This document shows positions 1-11,939 of a stretch of DNA of 64,000 nt, one piece after another. The DNA lies in assembly GCA_934047225.1 (NCBI GenBank), contig OW203998.1:16197280-16261279 (forward strand), given 5' to 3'. The notes beneath the pieces were generated by a model. The model was given only the letters and a program-made list of their open reading frames with translations, was not told the origin of the DNA and searched no databases. Positions within the stretch are counted from its first letter, which is position 1, and each line of letters starts with the position of its first letter. The translations under genes and the position numbers were made by a program. Origin of the DNA: Ypsolopha sequella. Its lineage: Eukaryota > Arthropoda > Insecta > Lepidoptera > Ypsolophidae.

Positions 1-1
1 A

Positions 2-3000
2 GACCTCACTGCTTTTGATTACCACAGAAAAGTTGGTATACCTGAAGCAACGAGAATTAAAAAATTGGAAGATGATATCAAGAACAGAAACAGTCAAAGA
101 ATCGTCGGTGGATCATACGTCAGCATTTCCGAAGTTCCTTATCAGGTACTACTCCACATTTTATGTATTTGTAATACGCAATCTTGTTCATTTTGATCGT
201 CTCGGTTGTAATACCATGCGTGCATGCTTACAATTACTAAATACACACATTCCACTGGTCGTGCTGACCAACACACCCTAAAGAAACGATCATATCCAAA
301 TAAAAAGACTTGTTGGCTCAAAATTACCAGTAAATGTGAATAAAATAAAACTCATTTGTTTTCCATCACATTGCACTAATTGCTAGCACTTTTTAGCTAC
401 CGATTGCCATTTCTTACAGCTCAATTTTACCAATGACAATTAAGATTCTAACAAAACTTTTAAATACCAAAGATTTCAAAGGTAAAGATAAGCCCTTACC
501 GTACTATGACAGCACCAAAATGTTTCCACCTTTAAATGGGGACGCTCACACGTTTGGAATCAGTGCTCATCTGAACACAGTGATAGTTGGACGCCTTAAG
601 TGCACTTAAAGTTAATCATTTTAACAACTTTAGTAGTCTGATCAGTTTGCTGCCCGTAGGTAGACAGATTGCGCCCTCATAAGTGTGCGCGCGTCGGCGC
701 ACGCATTCAAAAACAATGTAATACTCGTATATTTTAGGTGTCAGGGCTCATCTAAACTTTTGAAATCTTTGATAAATACTTAATTAAAATCGGTGGTAGC
801 TCTGGCGGTAGAACGCTGGCCTCTAAATCTTGAGACCCAGGTTCAATCCTCAGTGATAACGAACCAATGAGTTTTCTGGAATTTATGTGTGCATAGTAAC
901 TATTTGTATTAAATAACACTTACCACTTGCTGAACGGTGAAGAAAAACAGCGTGAGCAAATCTGTATGACCTAAAAAGCGTGTATTTGTACCCGAAGACA
1001 GCGTAAGGGGCTCTATACCCATCACGTTTGGGACGTATTAATCGTTGGTGAAATCGAGTGTGGACTATGACTTTAATTTCACAGTACAAACTTGGGACTA
1101 CCTCTGACACCCTTTCGGGGATTCATGTCAAGACTATTTTTATTAAAACGCTGTTTCAAGTACCTAATATTTACTTGTGTTTTTCCACATATACAGAATG
1201 AACCAAACGAATTAGCTAAAAGCGGAAGTACCCTAAATATTGAAGATAGCAAATTTTTCTTAAAGGAACGTTTATTTTATATTTAAAAACTGCATTCAAA
1301 GGATTTTGAAAAATCGCCAGCCTGAACCGGGAATCGTACAAGACAAATGTGTAAAAAAAATATTCTGTACTTATAAAACCGATCGAAAGGTTAAATTATA
1401 AGAAATAAATACTTGTGAACAGAATAGTATTCTATATTAATGTTAATTAATGTAGGTACATTACTGAAAAGAATTTGGTTGTTATGATTTATCCTTTCGG
1501 CATGTAACAAAAAAATACAGAATGTTTTTTTACACATCTGTCTAGTTCGATTCCCGGTTTAGGCAGGTGATTTTTGAAAATTCTTTGAATGCAAATTTTT
1601 CAATACTTTAAATTTCCATCTTCAATACTTAGGGAACTTTCCCTCCAGGGGGTACTGGTTTGGTTCATTCTGTATAATGTACGCCTTTATTATGATCATA
1701 TGTAGAAAAGTACAAGTGTTTTTCAAACATAAAAAGTATAAAATTCCACCAAGTTCCAACGATAACAAGCATCAACAACGTTTCAGATATTTTACCCTGT
1801 TCTTTTCAGGTGGGTCTTCTTATAAACATCGTCCACGACACTGAAAACTCAACATCTTTATGCGGTGGTTCCCTCATTGCTAACAACCTTGTCGTCACTG
1901 CTGCACACTGCACTTTTGATGGCATCCTGATCGGTCAGACCTACACAGTCATATTGGGGTCTGATTACTTCTTCTATGGTGGTACCAGGATCATCAGCAA
2001 TGATATTATCGTCCATCCAGGATGGAATATTAATACTCTTGCCAACGACATTGCTCTAGTTCGATTTGTTCCTGTCATTTTTACTAGTAAGTTTGTATTG
2101 TGTGATTATTTGTTTATTTTTTAACCCTAGCTCACTAACCATTCGTCAAAATGACGACGCGTACCTTGAACATTTAGTGTTTTGGTAGGATCCCCACCCC
2201 CGCCACCCCCCCCCCCCCCCCCGTTCCTTATACCTTCCTAATTCGCATCACTAGTGACCCGCAATCACTCATTGCGGATGCACGCTCATTAGATCGGGAT
2301 ATATTGTGTTATCGTCGTTATTGTCCCTGCAAAAAAACGTCGTATGACCACTAACTTCTGCAAGGGCTGCAAAAAAGCGATTTGCAGGGAGCATATTGTC
2401 TCTATGTGCAATCATTGTTCAATGTAAATTAATTCTCAAACCGATTATGTTATTTGATTAAGAGAAAACTAAGACTGCTAATTAAGGTCGTTGTGTGTCA
2501 TAAATAAAGTTGATTTAATAAATATTGATGTTTTAATCCGTCGTAAAATTTACGAATGGTTAGTGATAACGTTACTGGAAATTAAGGTTAGTGAGCTAGG
2601 GTTAATGTTCTTTTATAAATTTAACACTATTTATTTTGTTCTACATAGATGTCATTCAACCAATTGATTTGCCAACTGGTACTGAAACAAACAAAAACTT
2701 CGTAGGCATGATTGGCATTGTGTCTGGATTTGGAAACACACAAGATGGTGAGTTTAAAAAAGGAGACATAAAATACCTCTATAATATTTAGACTTTTAGG
2801 TCGTAGTACTATTATTTATTTTGTGCTTCTAGTCACAGTAAAGCCGATTCTAAAAGCTTTAATTTTAGTTTTAGAGCTGTCAAAACATGAATTTTTCCAA
2901 AGTAATTTGGCTTCTGTCCTTAATACTTATGAACTATTTTGCAATGATGCAAATTAAGTTTTGACACTAAAACTTAAATTAAAACTTAATAGTACTTAAG

Positions 3001-3420
3001 AAACCATTGTTTTCAGACACAGAAGTGACTAAAGATCAAAGACTGAGTTGGGTCAATGTTCCGATCATCACAAATGAAGAATGCCGATCATTCTATGGGC
3101 CATTCCTAACTGAAACTAATATCTGCACCAATGGTGAAGCCGGTATGAGTCCTTGTCTAGGAGATTCTGGAGGGCCTCTTGCAGTAACTTACAATGGGAG
3201 AAAAATATTGGTGACTTTGATTTCAAGCTATTGTTGCGTTTTACTATGTCTAGTTTATCGCTCTTTAGACAGAGTAATACATACTGCATATTTTTTTCAG
3301 GTTGGTTTGGTATCTTTTGGATCAGAAGCCGGGTGTTCTGATGAACTTCCAGCTGCCTATTCCAGAATAACAACCTACTTGTCGTGGATACATTCGATAA
3401 CTGAAACTTGTTTTTGTTAA
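2..3420 (+). CDS. Chymotrypsin-like serine protease A (5' end outside window)
   Basis: Secreted S1-family endopeptidase, most likely a larval midgut digestive enzyme. Coding exons read by eye: 2-145, 1810-2086, 2649-2747, 3017-3210 and 3301-3420, all with GT/AG borders and one continuous frame (277 residues visible). The signal peptide and start lie before base 1. The zymogen cleavage site is R|IVGG in exon 1. The catalytic residues are His in TAAHC, Asp in NDIALVRF and Ser in GDSGGP. Residue 189 (chymotrypsin numbering) is Ser and 226 is Ala, which fits chymotrypsin-like rather than trypsin-like cleavage. Its C-terminus ends TETCFC with two extra cysteines not present in the other copies. 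Exon 2 is 9 nt longer than in the paralogues. Introns 1-3 hold repeats, and intron 4 is only 90 bp. It is the most divergent of the five copies. Substrate preference is inferred from the pocket only. Confidence 0.9.
792..1130 (+). repeat. tRNA-derived SINE, copy 1 (gene A intron 1)
   Basis: The head resembles a tRNA promoter: an A-box-like segment (GTAGCTCTGGCGGTAGAACG) and a B box GGTTCAATCCT at 840-850, followed by a body without a cloverleaf. Related segments occur on the other strand at 42981-43268 and 41809-41937, and as a short head fragment at 19634-19680. Multiple copies with a shared non-tRNA body argue for a SINE rather than a tRNA gene. The 3' limit is approximate. Confidence 0.6.
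1194..1672. mobile_element. Foldback MITE with TA target duplication (Tc1/mariner-like)
   Basis: The ends are inverted copies beginning CAGAATGAACCAAAC, and imperfect inverted similarity continues for roughly 190 bp on each side toward the centre. TA flanks both ends (1192-1193 and 1673-1674). No coding capacity. The TA duplication and foldback structure suggest a non-autonomous Tc1/mariner-class element. It lies in intron 1 of protease A. Confidence 0.65.
2125..2601. mobile_element. piggyBac-like MITE in gene A intron 2
   Basis: The terminal inverted repeat CCCTAGCTCACTAACC is perfect at both ends and is flanked by TTAA at 2121-2124 and 2602-2605. A second inverted pair (ACCATTCGT near 2140 and its complement near 2556) sits inside. 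TTAA targets and a CCC start are hallmarks of piggyBac. The element is 477 bp, has no ORF, and contains a long poly-C run around 2200-2222. Confidence 0.75.
2833..2997. repeat. Short palindromic MITE (AAGCCGATTCT family)
   Basis: Inverted-repeat element starting near TAAAGCCGATTCT, with AAGCTTTAATTTTAG and GCTGTCAAAAC inside the arm and a roughly complementary right arm. The same family appears at 7925-8052, 19836-20127, 35399-35554 and 45131-45300. It lies in intron 3 of protease A. Confidence 0.5.
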
Positions 3421-3637
3421 TAACAATATAATAGTCGAATTTATTATATGCAGTCAAGCATTTTATTCGAATTTTATTATTTATATACCAGACAAAGCTA
3501 ATTAAGTATGTACCTATTTCATTGTTAATTAATTTCAGATTAATATTGATAATTACCATTTTAATCGGTTTATTTATAAAAGGTAAAATTTTGTAAATCG
3601 ATATTTAAGCCCTAATAATCAAATAAATCTTTCGTAA

Positions 3638-3663
3638 TGATAAGATTAATCGGTGTATAAATA
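3638..3663 (+). promoter_or_regulatory. Core promoter of protease B: GATA-type site plus TATA box
   Basis: TGATAAGA at 3638-3645 and TATAAATA at 3656-3663, 40 bp before the ATG at 3703. The same two motifs at the same spacing stand before genes C, D and E. GATA factors are known regulators of insect midgut genes; their role here is inferred from the conserved motif. Confidence 0.65.
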
Positions 3664-3702
3664 TGAAGCAAATCTTTAGTATGACGTTTACAAAACAAGA
3701 AA

Positions 3703-6700
3703 ATGAAGGTGTTAGTCTGCTCAGTGATTTTGCTGGTGGCCATCGCGGCTTCGACTGCCACCGACCTGCCTATCAGTGACATCACTGTGTTTGACTATCA
3801 CTTGAGAGAAGGTATTCCCCGGGCCCAGAAGATTAAAGCAGCTGAAGAATCTGGAAGCAGAATTGTTGGTGGCTCAATCACTGACGTCTCTGAAGTTCCG
3901 TACCAGGTATATCGATTTATCTATTCTTATACCTATATATACATAAAAGAATGCCCTAACTGACTGACTGACTAATCTGTCAACGCCCAGATAAAACGGC
4001 TGGACCAAGGAACATGAAATTTAGACTGTAGCTTCCTTGTATGGCGTAGACATCTGCTAAAAAGCGATTTTAGGAAATTTGCTCAGGATCGTAAAAAACG
4101 TGATCCACGCAAGCCCCACTGTGAGCGTCCCTTGTTTTCCACTAATTAATATTGTTCTTTATCCATCTAGGTAGGTCTTGTCATCACAATCTTGTGGATC
4201 TTCACTTCCGCATGCGGTGGTTCCCTCATCTCTAGTAACAAAGTCGTAACCGCTGCTCACTGCTACAGCGACGGTTCCTTCACTGCTAACTCCTTCACTG
4301 CCGTCCTTGGATCCAACTTCCTGTTCTCTGGTGGTACTAGGATCCCCACCAATGACATTGTCGTTCATCCAGAATGGAATCCTAACACCGCTGCTAATGA
4401 TATTGCTATTCTCCGAATTACCCCTGTGACCTTCAGTGGTAAGTTATTTAGTAAAAAAAAAACTCAAATGTATTACTTTGTTTACTTGATAACTTTGATG
4501 TTTTATTTGTGAAGACAATTAACAACAATTTTATCCGATTTGTTCCTACTACTTTAATTGTAAAAGTATTGTGAGTTTATGTTTTTATGTTCGTTTGAAA
4601 AATTAACGGTATATTATTTTTGTTCTAGCCGTGATCCAACCCATTTCTTTGCCATCTGGAAATGAAATTGATCAACATTTTGTCGGAGAGACAGCTCTGG
4701 CTTCTGGTTTTGGATTGACTTCTGATGGTATGATTTTATATTTGGCAAGAATTTAGGACCAATGTACCCTACGTAGAGTATAATATATTTTATTTCATGA
4801 TATAATAAATTAACAAATGTTAAATAATTTAAAACTGTCAAAATGTTAACATTATTTATTAGGAGTAAATTACAAAATCAATTAGAAACTTCACTAGGGA
4901 CTACCTATCCCAGACAACTAAATTTTTCCACCATTTCTGTACAAGTACACCGATTTTTCGTAACTGCTTGATCAAGATACATCAGCCAGTAATGCACATA
5001 CTGAACTCTCACGAGGGCTTTATGTGAATAATGTTTAAAGTGTCCAAAGCGATGGATTTCACTTTAAATCATATTATCTGTCAAAATCTTTTGATGGCTG
5101 TCGTTTCGTAAAGTCTGGTCAAGTTGACAGTCATCGTAAAAGTATATTGGCGGTACAAAAAAGGTATCTGCCTACCTCTACTTATTTACAAAAATGGCCA
5201 ATGAAAGCTTTGGTTAATTATTACCCAACTATGGCGAAGCAAAAAGGAGGGTTATGATTTTGACCGGTATGTATGTATGTATGTATGAATGTTCATCTGT
5301 TCCCTCATAACTTCTAAACTACTTATCATAATTTGACAAATGAGGTATCGTTGGATGCGTCTTGATTGGCCGCTGGTTATAAAATACGTGCCTCTAGAGG
5401 GCATAAAGTCATGAACAAAAAAAATTTCTTAATTATGCCGTTTTGGATATCAAATGAAAGGACTTAATTTGCACATTTCAAAAATATATAAATTGTTAGC
5501 TGTTGCTTGCGACTTTGCTTGCCTGCACCCGATAATTGGGAATAATTTCTACAAAATCAAGCTTCACTCCAATCTTTTCCAAAATATATATATAATAAAA
5601 ACGTATGTATATTTAAAGTGGTTCTGCAAGAAAACAAGAAAATATTCTCATCTGAAATTTTTATGTACAAACGAATCAATATTTATCATCTATTAAATAA
5701 ACAACTTACACGTAATACATTTCAATGTATTTAATAAATATTCATAGTGATGTTCGAAGGATAACCGTGGTCTTATGCCACCTACCCTAAAAAACAAAAC
5801 ATTCTAACCGTAGTAAGCGATCATATGCTTTAGGGCACAGTAGCATGTGACAACGGCCATCCTCTGAACATCACTACGAATATTTATCAAATACATTGAA
5901 ATGTATTACGTGTAAGTTGTTTATTTAATAAACGATAAATATTTATTCGTTTGTACATAACAATGTCAGATGAGATTTTTTTCTTGTTTCTTTCTTTTTA
6001 AAGCCTGATATTACAGTAGTCGGGTTGCAGTTTTTGAACTCATTTTTTATACTTTTTACGTTATTCATGTTTTCAAATTTTTGTTCATGTTTAATTGTTA
6101 TACAATATTTGTTATACAACTAAGTGATGAAAGAGAAAGTCCTGTACTTCATTTTCCAATTACTGTTCTACTAGGTGGCTCACTTGGCCTCACCGCGCGC
6201 ATCAGCTGGGTGAACCTCCCCGTCATCAGTAACGCAGAATGTGCCTCTGTCTACGGCGCGTTTGTTCACGCCACCAATATTTGCACCAGCGGCGCCAATG
6301 GCCAAAGCACCTGCAGCGGTGACTCCGGCGGTCCTCTTGCCGTCACTAGCAATGGCAGGAGAGTATTGGTCAGTCACCTGTTTTATTTATTTTTGTTAAT
6401 TGCATAAAAAAAGGTGGTCAAAAGAAGAACCCTGAATGAAATATATATTAAAGGGCCATGTCAAAATAATCCAGAATAGCAAAGCTTATAAGTATACCTC
6501 GCTCGATGAATGTAAAAAAAGCGGAAGCAATGTGTCGGAAAAGTAGAAGATAGAGATATACAGTCTCTGTCTACCCTTGCGGGAAAGGGTATAAATGTAT
6601 ACTATGTTTAGCGAGACGACGCAAAGCGGGTCATTCCCCCGACTGACACCTGTTCGCGTCAAAGAAAATGCAGCCGTCTCGACTCTCAACACAAAAGAAA

Positions 6701-8237
6701 CCTCTCTTTGACACAAAAGAGCCTCTAACTGCTAGTGATCTGACCCTCGTATAGTGCGCGCCAATCTTTTAGTCGCCTCTGATTGAGTTACGAGTGCAAG
6801 CTTGCGCAGGTACAGTCAAGGAAACAATAATATGAACAGTTGATTATTAAATGTTTACTATAAGTGGGAAGGTGTACTTGTTGTACTACCTATTTAATAT
6901 ATATTAGTATTTCAGTGCAATCTTAACTATTTAATTAAAACAAATTAATATAAACACCATTTTCCTATTGTCGCCTTAAAACGCTATAACGACCGCGAGG
7001 CATAACAACAACAATAAACTTTAACAAACTAAATCAACAAAACAACAAATAAAGGCAACACAAACAGATTCAACGATTAACTTAACGAATCATAGAATTT
7101 TTTCCACGAACGTACTTTTCATGCAACGCGCGCGTGTGTAGTGTACGGACGTAGCACTAACACTAACGCATAGTGTTGACACCTGCCGAACGGCGAGCGG
7201 GGGGTGTGGTGCGGCATGCAGGCGGGTGTGCTCCGCGCCCTCGCTCCTGTAACGTCCCCCTGACACCGTAAAACGGCTAATGCGTCGATTCTTGGGGCTA
7301 GCTTCAGAGGCGACTAAAAGATTGGCGCGCACTGTACCATGATAATCAGTTGCATTTTATAACATTTTATACATATCGGAAGTATCGTTTTCAAAAAAAA
7401 CACGTTGTGGGACAGTACCGCCCACAGGCGTCACCGGCGAATTCCGGAATACGACAATACGCCTGTCGACGATCGATTTTTTGTTCGCATAAATACAGTA
7501 CGTCTCACGGCGATTGTTTTTCCTTACTAGTATAAGGGATAGCATAAGTACTGTCACCGCAGAAGTAAATCGAATGGACCTACTGTCACAACAAAAGTTC
7601 TTAAGTATCATACATAATACTGAGCGGTGAATGGACTGCTTTGCATCGTCTCGCTGAATAGAATATAGGTATGTTTTGTTAGATATATCCAATCCAGGGA
7701 CTAGATCATACTAATAGTATCATACTAATTCTAAATTTTATCATAAATATATACGCTGACTGGAATATCAATAAATACTTAGTACTAACTTATGAAGTAA
7801 TCAGTCACTAAAATTGGGTGTTCGAGGCTTTCACAAGACGTGGCTTCAGAAACAATCCAAAAGATAAATATTCCACATAAAATAAAATCTTCTTTTAAAA
7901 TACCTACAGTAAATTTTGTATCAATAGTTAAGCAGGCTTTAGTTAAAGTTTTTAGTGCTTTCAAAACTTAACTTTTTCCAAAGTAATTTAGCTTCTGATC
8001 CATTTTGATAGCACTTGAATTAAAATTAAAGCCTTCAGAATCTGATTTATTATATAGTTAATTTAATGTCTTTTAGTAAAGTTCTCGTTTTTCGAAGGAT
8101 CACTAATGATGATTCCTTACTGTTATAATCTCCAGGTTGGTGTGACGTCATACGGATCTTCGGATGGCTGCGAGGTCGGTTTTCCTGCCGCCTTTGCCAG
8201 AGTTACCTCCTTCGTCGACTGGATTAACTCTGTCTAA
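3703..8237 (+). CDS. Chymotrypsin-like serine protease B
   Basis: Complete five-exon gene: 3703-3906, 4171-4438, 4629-4727, 6175-6368 and 8136-8237 (288 residues). The start is the first ATG after the TATA box and opens a hydrophobic signal peptide (residues 1 to about 17). The propeptide ends at Arg53, before IVGG. The triad is present: His in TAAHC, Asp in NDIAILR, Ser in GDSGGP. Residue 189 is Ser and 226 is Ala, so a chymotrypsin-like pocket is expected. It begins 283 bp after gene A ends. The polyadenylation signal AATAAA is at 8253-8258. Introns 3 (4728-6174) and 4 (6369-8135) are swollen by a foldback element, a SINE-like repeat, a TIR element at 6753-7333 and the short MITE at 7925-8052. 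Secreted digestive protease is the family-based role. Confidence 0.93.
5620..6006. repeat. Long imperfect foldback element in gene B intron 3
   Basis: Arms of about 130-150 bp on either side of a centre near 5815 are reverse complements. For example, ACACGTAATACATTTCAATG near 5709 pairs with its complement near 5900, and the GTACAAACGAAT segments also pair. No target duplication could be fixed with confidence and there is no ORF. It is probably a MITE or foldback transposon. Confidence 0.6.
6420..6720. repeat. Interspersed repeat shared by paralogue introns
   Basis: Segment containing TCCAGAATAGCAAAGC, GTCTCTGTCTACCCTTGCGG and AGAAACCTCTCTTTGAC. It recurs inverted in intron 4 of gene C (about 15990-16280) and as a truncated piece in gene D (about 35890-35990), each time shortly after exon 4. 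That places it in the common ancestral gene. It resembles short interspersed repeats common in Lepidoptera; the class is not certain. Confidence 0.45.
6753..7333. mobile_element. Non-autonomous TIR transposon in gene B intron 4
   Basis: The ends are inverted repeats of at least 30 bp starting AGTGCGCGCCAATCTTTTAG. The corresponding stretch in intron 4 of gene C (near 15990-16015) runs through without the insertion, which gives an empty-site comparison. Flanks GTAT and GTAC suggest a 3-4 bp target duplication. There is no transposase ORF. The interior is GC-rich near 7170-7260. Superfamily not assigned. Confidence 0.65.
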
Positions 8238-8309
8238 AACCAGATGAAACTCAATAAAACATTGTTTCTATACAATTATGTTGACATTTTTTTTCTTTAT
8301 CTATTATCA

Positions 8310-8445
8310 TCCATCCATCCATCCATCAGCCTAGTTCGTCCACTGCTGGACATAAGCCTTTCCAGAGGACATTGCCATACCCGGCGGTCATCCTGGAAGA
8401 ATTGCCCATACTCACACACGCTGGGCAGGCGGGTTGGTGTATCTA
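8310..8445 (-). mobile_element. 3' fragment of an RTE-like non-LTR retrotransposon
   Basis: The run (ATCC)n followed by the complement of a conserved RTE-like 3' end (GTCCACTGCTGGACATA) matches the 3' end of the longer copy at 48716-49670. On the minus strand the element ends in a short tetranucleotide tail, as RTE elements often do. Heavily 5' truncated. Confidence 0.55.
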
Positions 8446-8523
8446 TTACTGTATCTATCATAATATCATAATATTATAATATTATTATATATTTATTATA
8501 CATTTATCTAGTAATTTTTATAT

Positions 8524-10257
8524 ATAGCTGTTGCCCACGACTTCGTCGGCGCGGAAGAAGATAATGCGGCCTCAGTGTAATCCCTTGGGAATCCCGCAAT
8601 AAAAAGTATTCCAGTTTTTAAGTTGGACAGTAAGTTTTCGAACAGTGATCTCCCTTCCTTCTTTCTTAATAACCCATGTCTCACTGCTGAGAATCTTACA
8701 GTGGTAACCGCATCAAAACCCGTTCAGTAGTTTATGCGTGATGCGTGAAATATCGATAAAAATTTCGTTTTTTTATTGTACCACTTTGTAAAACTTTTTA
8801 TTTACCAAAATTAATGAAGCCATTTAAACGAAATAATTGGATATTTATTTATGCGCGTTCTAATAATATTAATGAACAGCGCCACCTGTTGATTTTTTTA
8901 TGTACCAAAATTTTATACTCTTCATAATTCTAACCAAAATTTTCTTGCTCTTTTCTTATAAGCAATCATTCGTAACGTTAGGCCTTCTTCACCAGGAATT
9001 CTTATTTGCTTCGTAACTTCTAACAGTAAAAAAGTAAATTCCAAAAAACTTTAAATGAACGTTACTTTTTTTTAACGAAATCCGATTTTAATAAAGCAAC
9101 ACTACATCTAGAACTACATTTGTGCAAAGTTTAGCCTAATCGGTTCAGTAGGTACGGCGTGAAGGAGTAACAATACATCACTTTTCTATAGGAACTTGAC
9201 ACCCCATTGCCATCCTATGAGAACTGGTTAATCGGATATGAAATAGCCTTTGTCCTATTGCAGGTTTAGAACGACATTTGTGCAAAGTTTCAACCCAATC
9301 GGTTCATCAGTTACGGCGTGAAAGAGTAACAAACATCCATCCATCCCAACTTTCGCATTTATAATACTAGTTGGATGTACCTAACATGAGAACTACCTAA
9401 ACATACCTAAAACCCTTATTCTCTATTCTTTTTATTGGATTTAGAAAGTACTTACGAAAGTAAACACACTCCTAATACTTGCAATATTTGTGAGGTACCT
9501 ACATAAGGTCACTTTTAATTATATAGCCAAAAATACATACTGCAGACTCGGTAAGTTGTTAGTGACCCTTTTTGAGAAAAAACACAACAAAAACAATAGG
9601 TTTCCTATACTAATTGACTGGGAGTTGTTCTTAAATTAGTGTAGGGCACAAATTTTATTTTGTGTTTTTCGCTAAAAGGGTCATTGAACCTTGGTCTTGA
9701 CCACTTACCGAGTCTCCCGTTTATACAGGTGAACAGATGGACAGTCTAAATAACAAATTTAGTGATTTTACTTTGAAATTGAAGGACCTTCCAAAGACAA
9801 CTTCATCCCCCTTTTCACCCCTTAGGGGTAAGAATTATCACAAACGCTGAGGCACGTATAAAGTAATTTTCAATTGCCAGTCTAAACACAAAATTTAAAG
9901 ATCTTAACTTCGAAACAGACGAACTTAATAATAAAGAACTTTCATACAAACTTTATTATTTTTTTACCGTCATCTAGACCTCGCTGAGCCCTTTTCTTAG
10001 AGTACCATGAACATGGGTCTAGCATCAGCCGTTTGGGAGATATGGGCCTGTAAAGTTTTGACACTTTGGGCGGACAGATCTCGTCGAGACCTTTTCCTAG
10101 ACACCCATCAACATGGGTCTAACTCTAGCCGTTCTGGAGATACAGGCCGTCAAAGTTTTGAGATTAAAAAAAAAAACTTTTTTTGGCGTTCCGTGGTCCA
10201 ACCCCTAAGGATATACTACCTTCCGTTCCAAAGATATTTGCTGGGGTAAAGATAGAT

Positions 10258-10297
<40 letters not shown>

Positions 10298-11009
10298 TTA
10301 GATATATAGATAGATAGATAGACAGATAGATAGATTGTGGATATATAGATCGATAGCTATCTCAAAAGGAAAAAATGGAACCCTAATAGGATCACTTGTG
10401 TGGCTGTCTGTCTGTCCGTCTGTTACAGCCGATTTGCTCTGGCACACATACTTTCAAGAATTTTTATGTCCACTTTATTAAATTGCAAAATCGATGCCAT
10501 TTTCGTAATAAACGTCCCAAAAAACCATAAAAACGAAACCCCTATTGATATTTACACATTTCAACATTTCAACCCCATCGCACCCCAACAGGGGATGATG
10601 GTATTTCACGTCCACTACATTGGATTTAGAAATTGTTGTTTTTGTAATCAGCGACCCGATAAACCATACAAATGATACCTATGTTGGTTTTCAGACTTTG
10701 TCACCCTCTTTCCCCCTTTTAGGGGTTGAATTCTGAAAAAACCTGAAACACGTATATACTCATTTATTGATAAGAGTACTTCTGTGTCGTTTCGAATAAA
10801 ATAGTCTAACTATTCTTGTTTTCCCATACAAACTTTGGACCTCCGTTTCACCCTCTTAGGGGGTGAATTTTGAAAAATCCTTTCTTAGTGCACCCTTAGA
10901 CTTTTAAAGGAACCTACTTGCCAAATTTGGAATCTCTAGACCCAACGGTTTGGGCTGTGCGTTGATACGAGTATGTCAGTCAGTCAGATTCTTCTTTTAT
11001 ATATTTAGA
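8524..11009 (-). mobile_element. Helitron, non-autonomous chimeric copy (reverse)
   Basis: Read on the minus strand, it starts with TC followed by a TATATA-rich stretch and a GACTGACT-type run, and ends near 8524 with a diverged version of the CTAG terminus (C to A change). At 10246-10345 it has a (GATA)n microsatellite with flanking segments that recur in the other copies. The internal junction near 9375 is the same as in the 25105-27745 copy. No Rep/helicase ORF. It lies downstream of gene B. The left border is approximate because the end motif is mutated. Confidence 0.6.
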
Positions 11010-11939
11010 TGTATACATGCAGACAGACAGACAACAAAATTCTAAAATCGTGGTTTTGGGTTCAGTACAATTACATATTTTTGTGAAAACTAGGAGGGTC
11101 GTCTCGGTCCGCTTGCTTCGATCGTCTCCCCAAATTTATTTACATGTGAAGCTAACACGCTCCTCCTCGCTGCGTGCTTCGTCGCTGAGGTCGCACCTAT
11201 ATTGACAGTTGGTGAAAGATATTCGATTTCATACTTTATGATCTGCCCAATTCTACGATATTTCCACGACATAGACACTGAATCATGACCTTCTGAATCC
11301 TTCCCTTGTCCCGCTCCTACTTCTCATCAGAAGAGTATTTACTGTAAATTATAAATGCCGGTAAGAGCATCGTAACCTATGTACATACACAGACTTACAC
11401 AGTATGTTTGATACAGTGCACTTAGCATAAAAGCCACCGTGTTCATCGGTGATTAGTCAATACAATATTAATAATTCCTTGTCTACAGTGATAGTGAAGT
11501 AAAGTGTCGTATCATTCCAGTCTTATACGACTTCAAGTTATGTAACAGTTATATAGTTGTATTAAGCTAACTATCACATTGTATAGACGTTTATCTTACG
11601 ATATTTCAGCCGCGTAACTGTAATGACTTATTATATTGATTAAATATATAGATATCGCTGTTAATTTCCTGAATAAATTAAATAAATAAAGATTAAATAA
11701 AAAAATTTACGACTTATTTATACGACGTCATATAATGGTGTCAGTATATAGGTTTAAAAACCGTATTTTATCATGTAACATCGGTTTAAAAACAAAATGA
11801 AGTCAAAAAACATTGAAATTTTATTTAGAGACCAATGGAAACTTTGCGATAGCAACATACACAATACTTGTTATTGGGTAATAAGGTTTTGTTCAATAAC
11901 TATTGAGTAAATTTTGAATAAGTGTTTTGTTTCAATTAT
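11010..11939. other. Intergenic stretch, no supported gene
   Basis: AT-rich sequence between a Helitron and the 3' flank of gene C. Roughly 11390-11750 looks like it could be a solo LTR (promoter-like and AATAAA-rich sequence, then a TGGTGTCAG that resembles a primer site), but no partner LTR or target duplication was found. Small ORFs here show no recognisable family. Confidence 0.3.

Noticed and set aside
792..860. tRNA gene
   Set aside because: A and B boxes are present but no convincing cloverleaf or acceptor stem, and the body is repeated elsewhere; it fits a tRNA-derived SINE.
4159..4368. Antisense ORF over protease B exon 2, and similar antisense ORFs over other exons
   Set aside because: Shadows of conserved coding exons on the opposite strand.
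10246..10345. (GATA)n runs, and similar runs at 13845, 21440 and 25795, as a CRISPR-like or regulatory array
   Set aside because: Simple microsatellites at fixed positions in Helitron copies; no spacers.
11390..11750. Solo LTR
   Set aside because: Only vague LTR-like features; no TG...CA borders with target duplication could be fixed.
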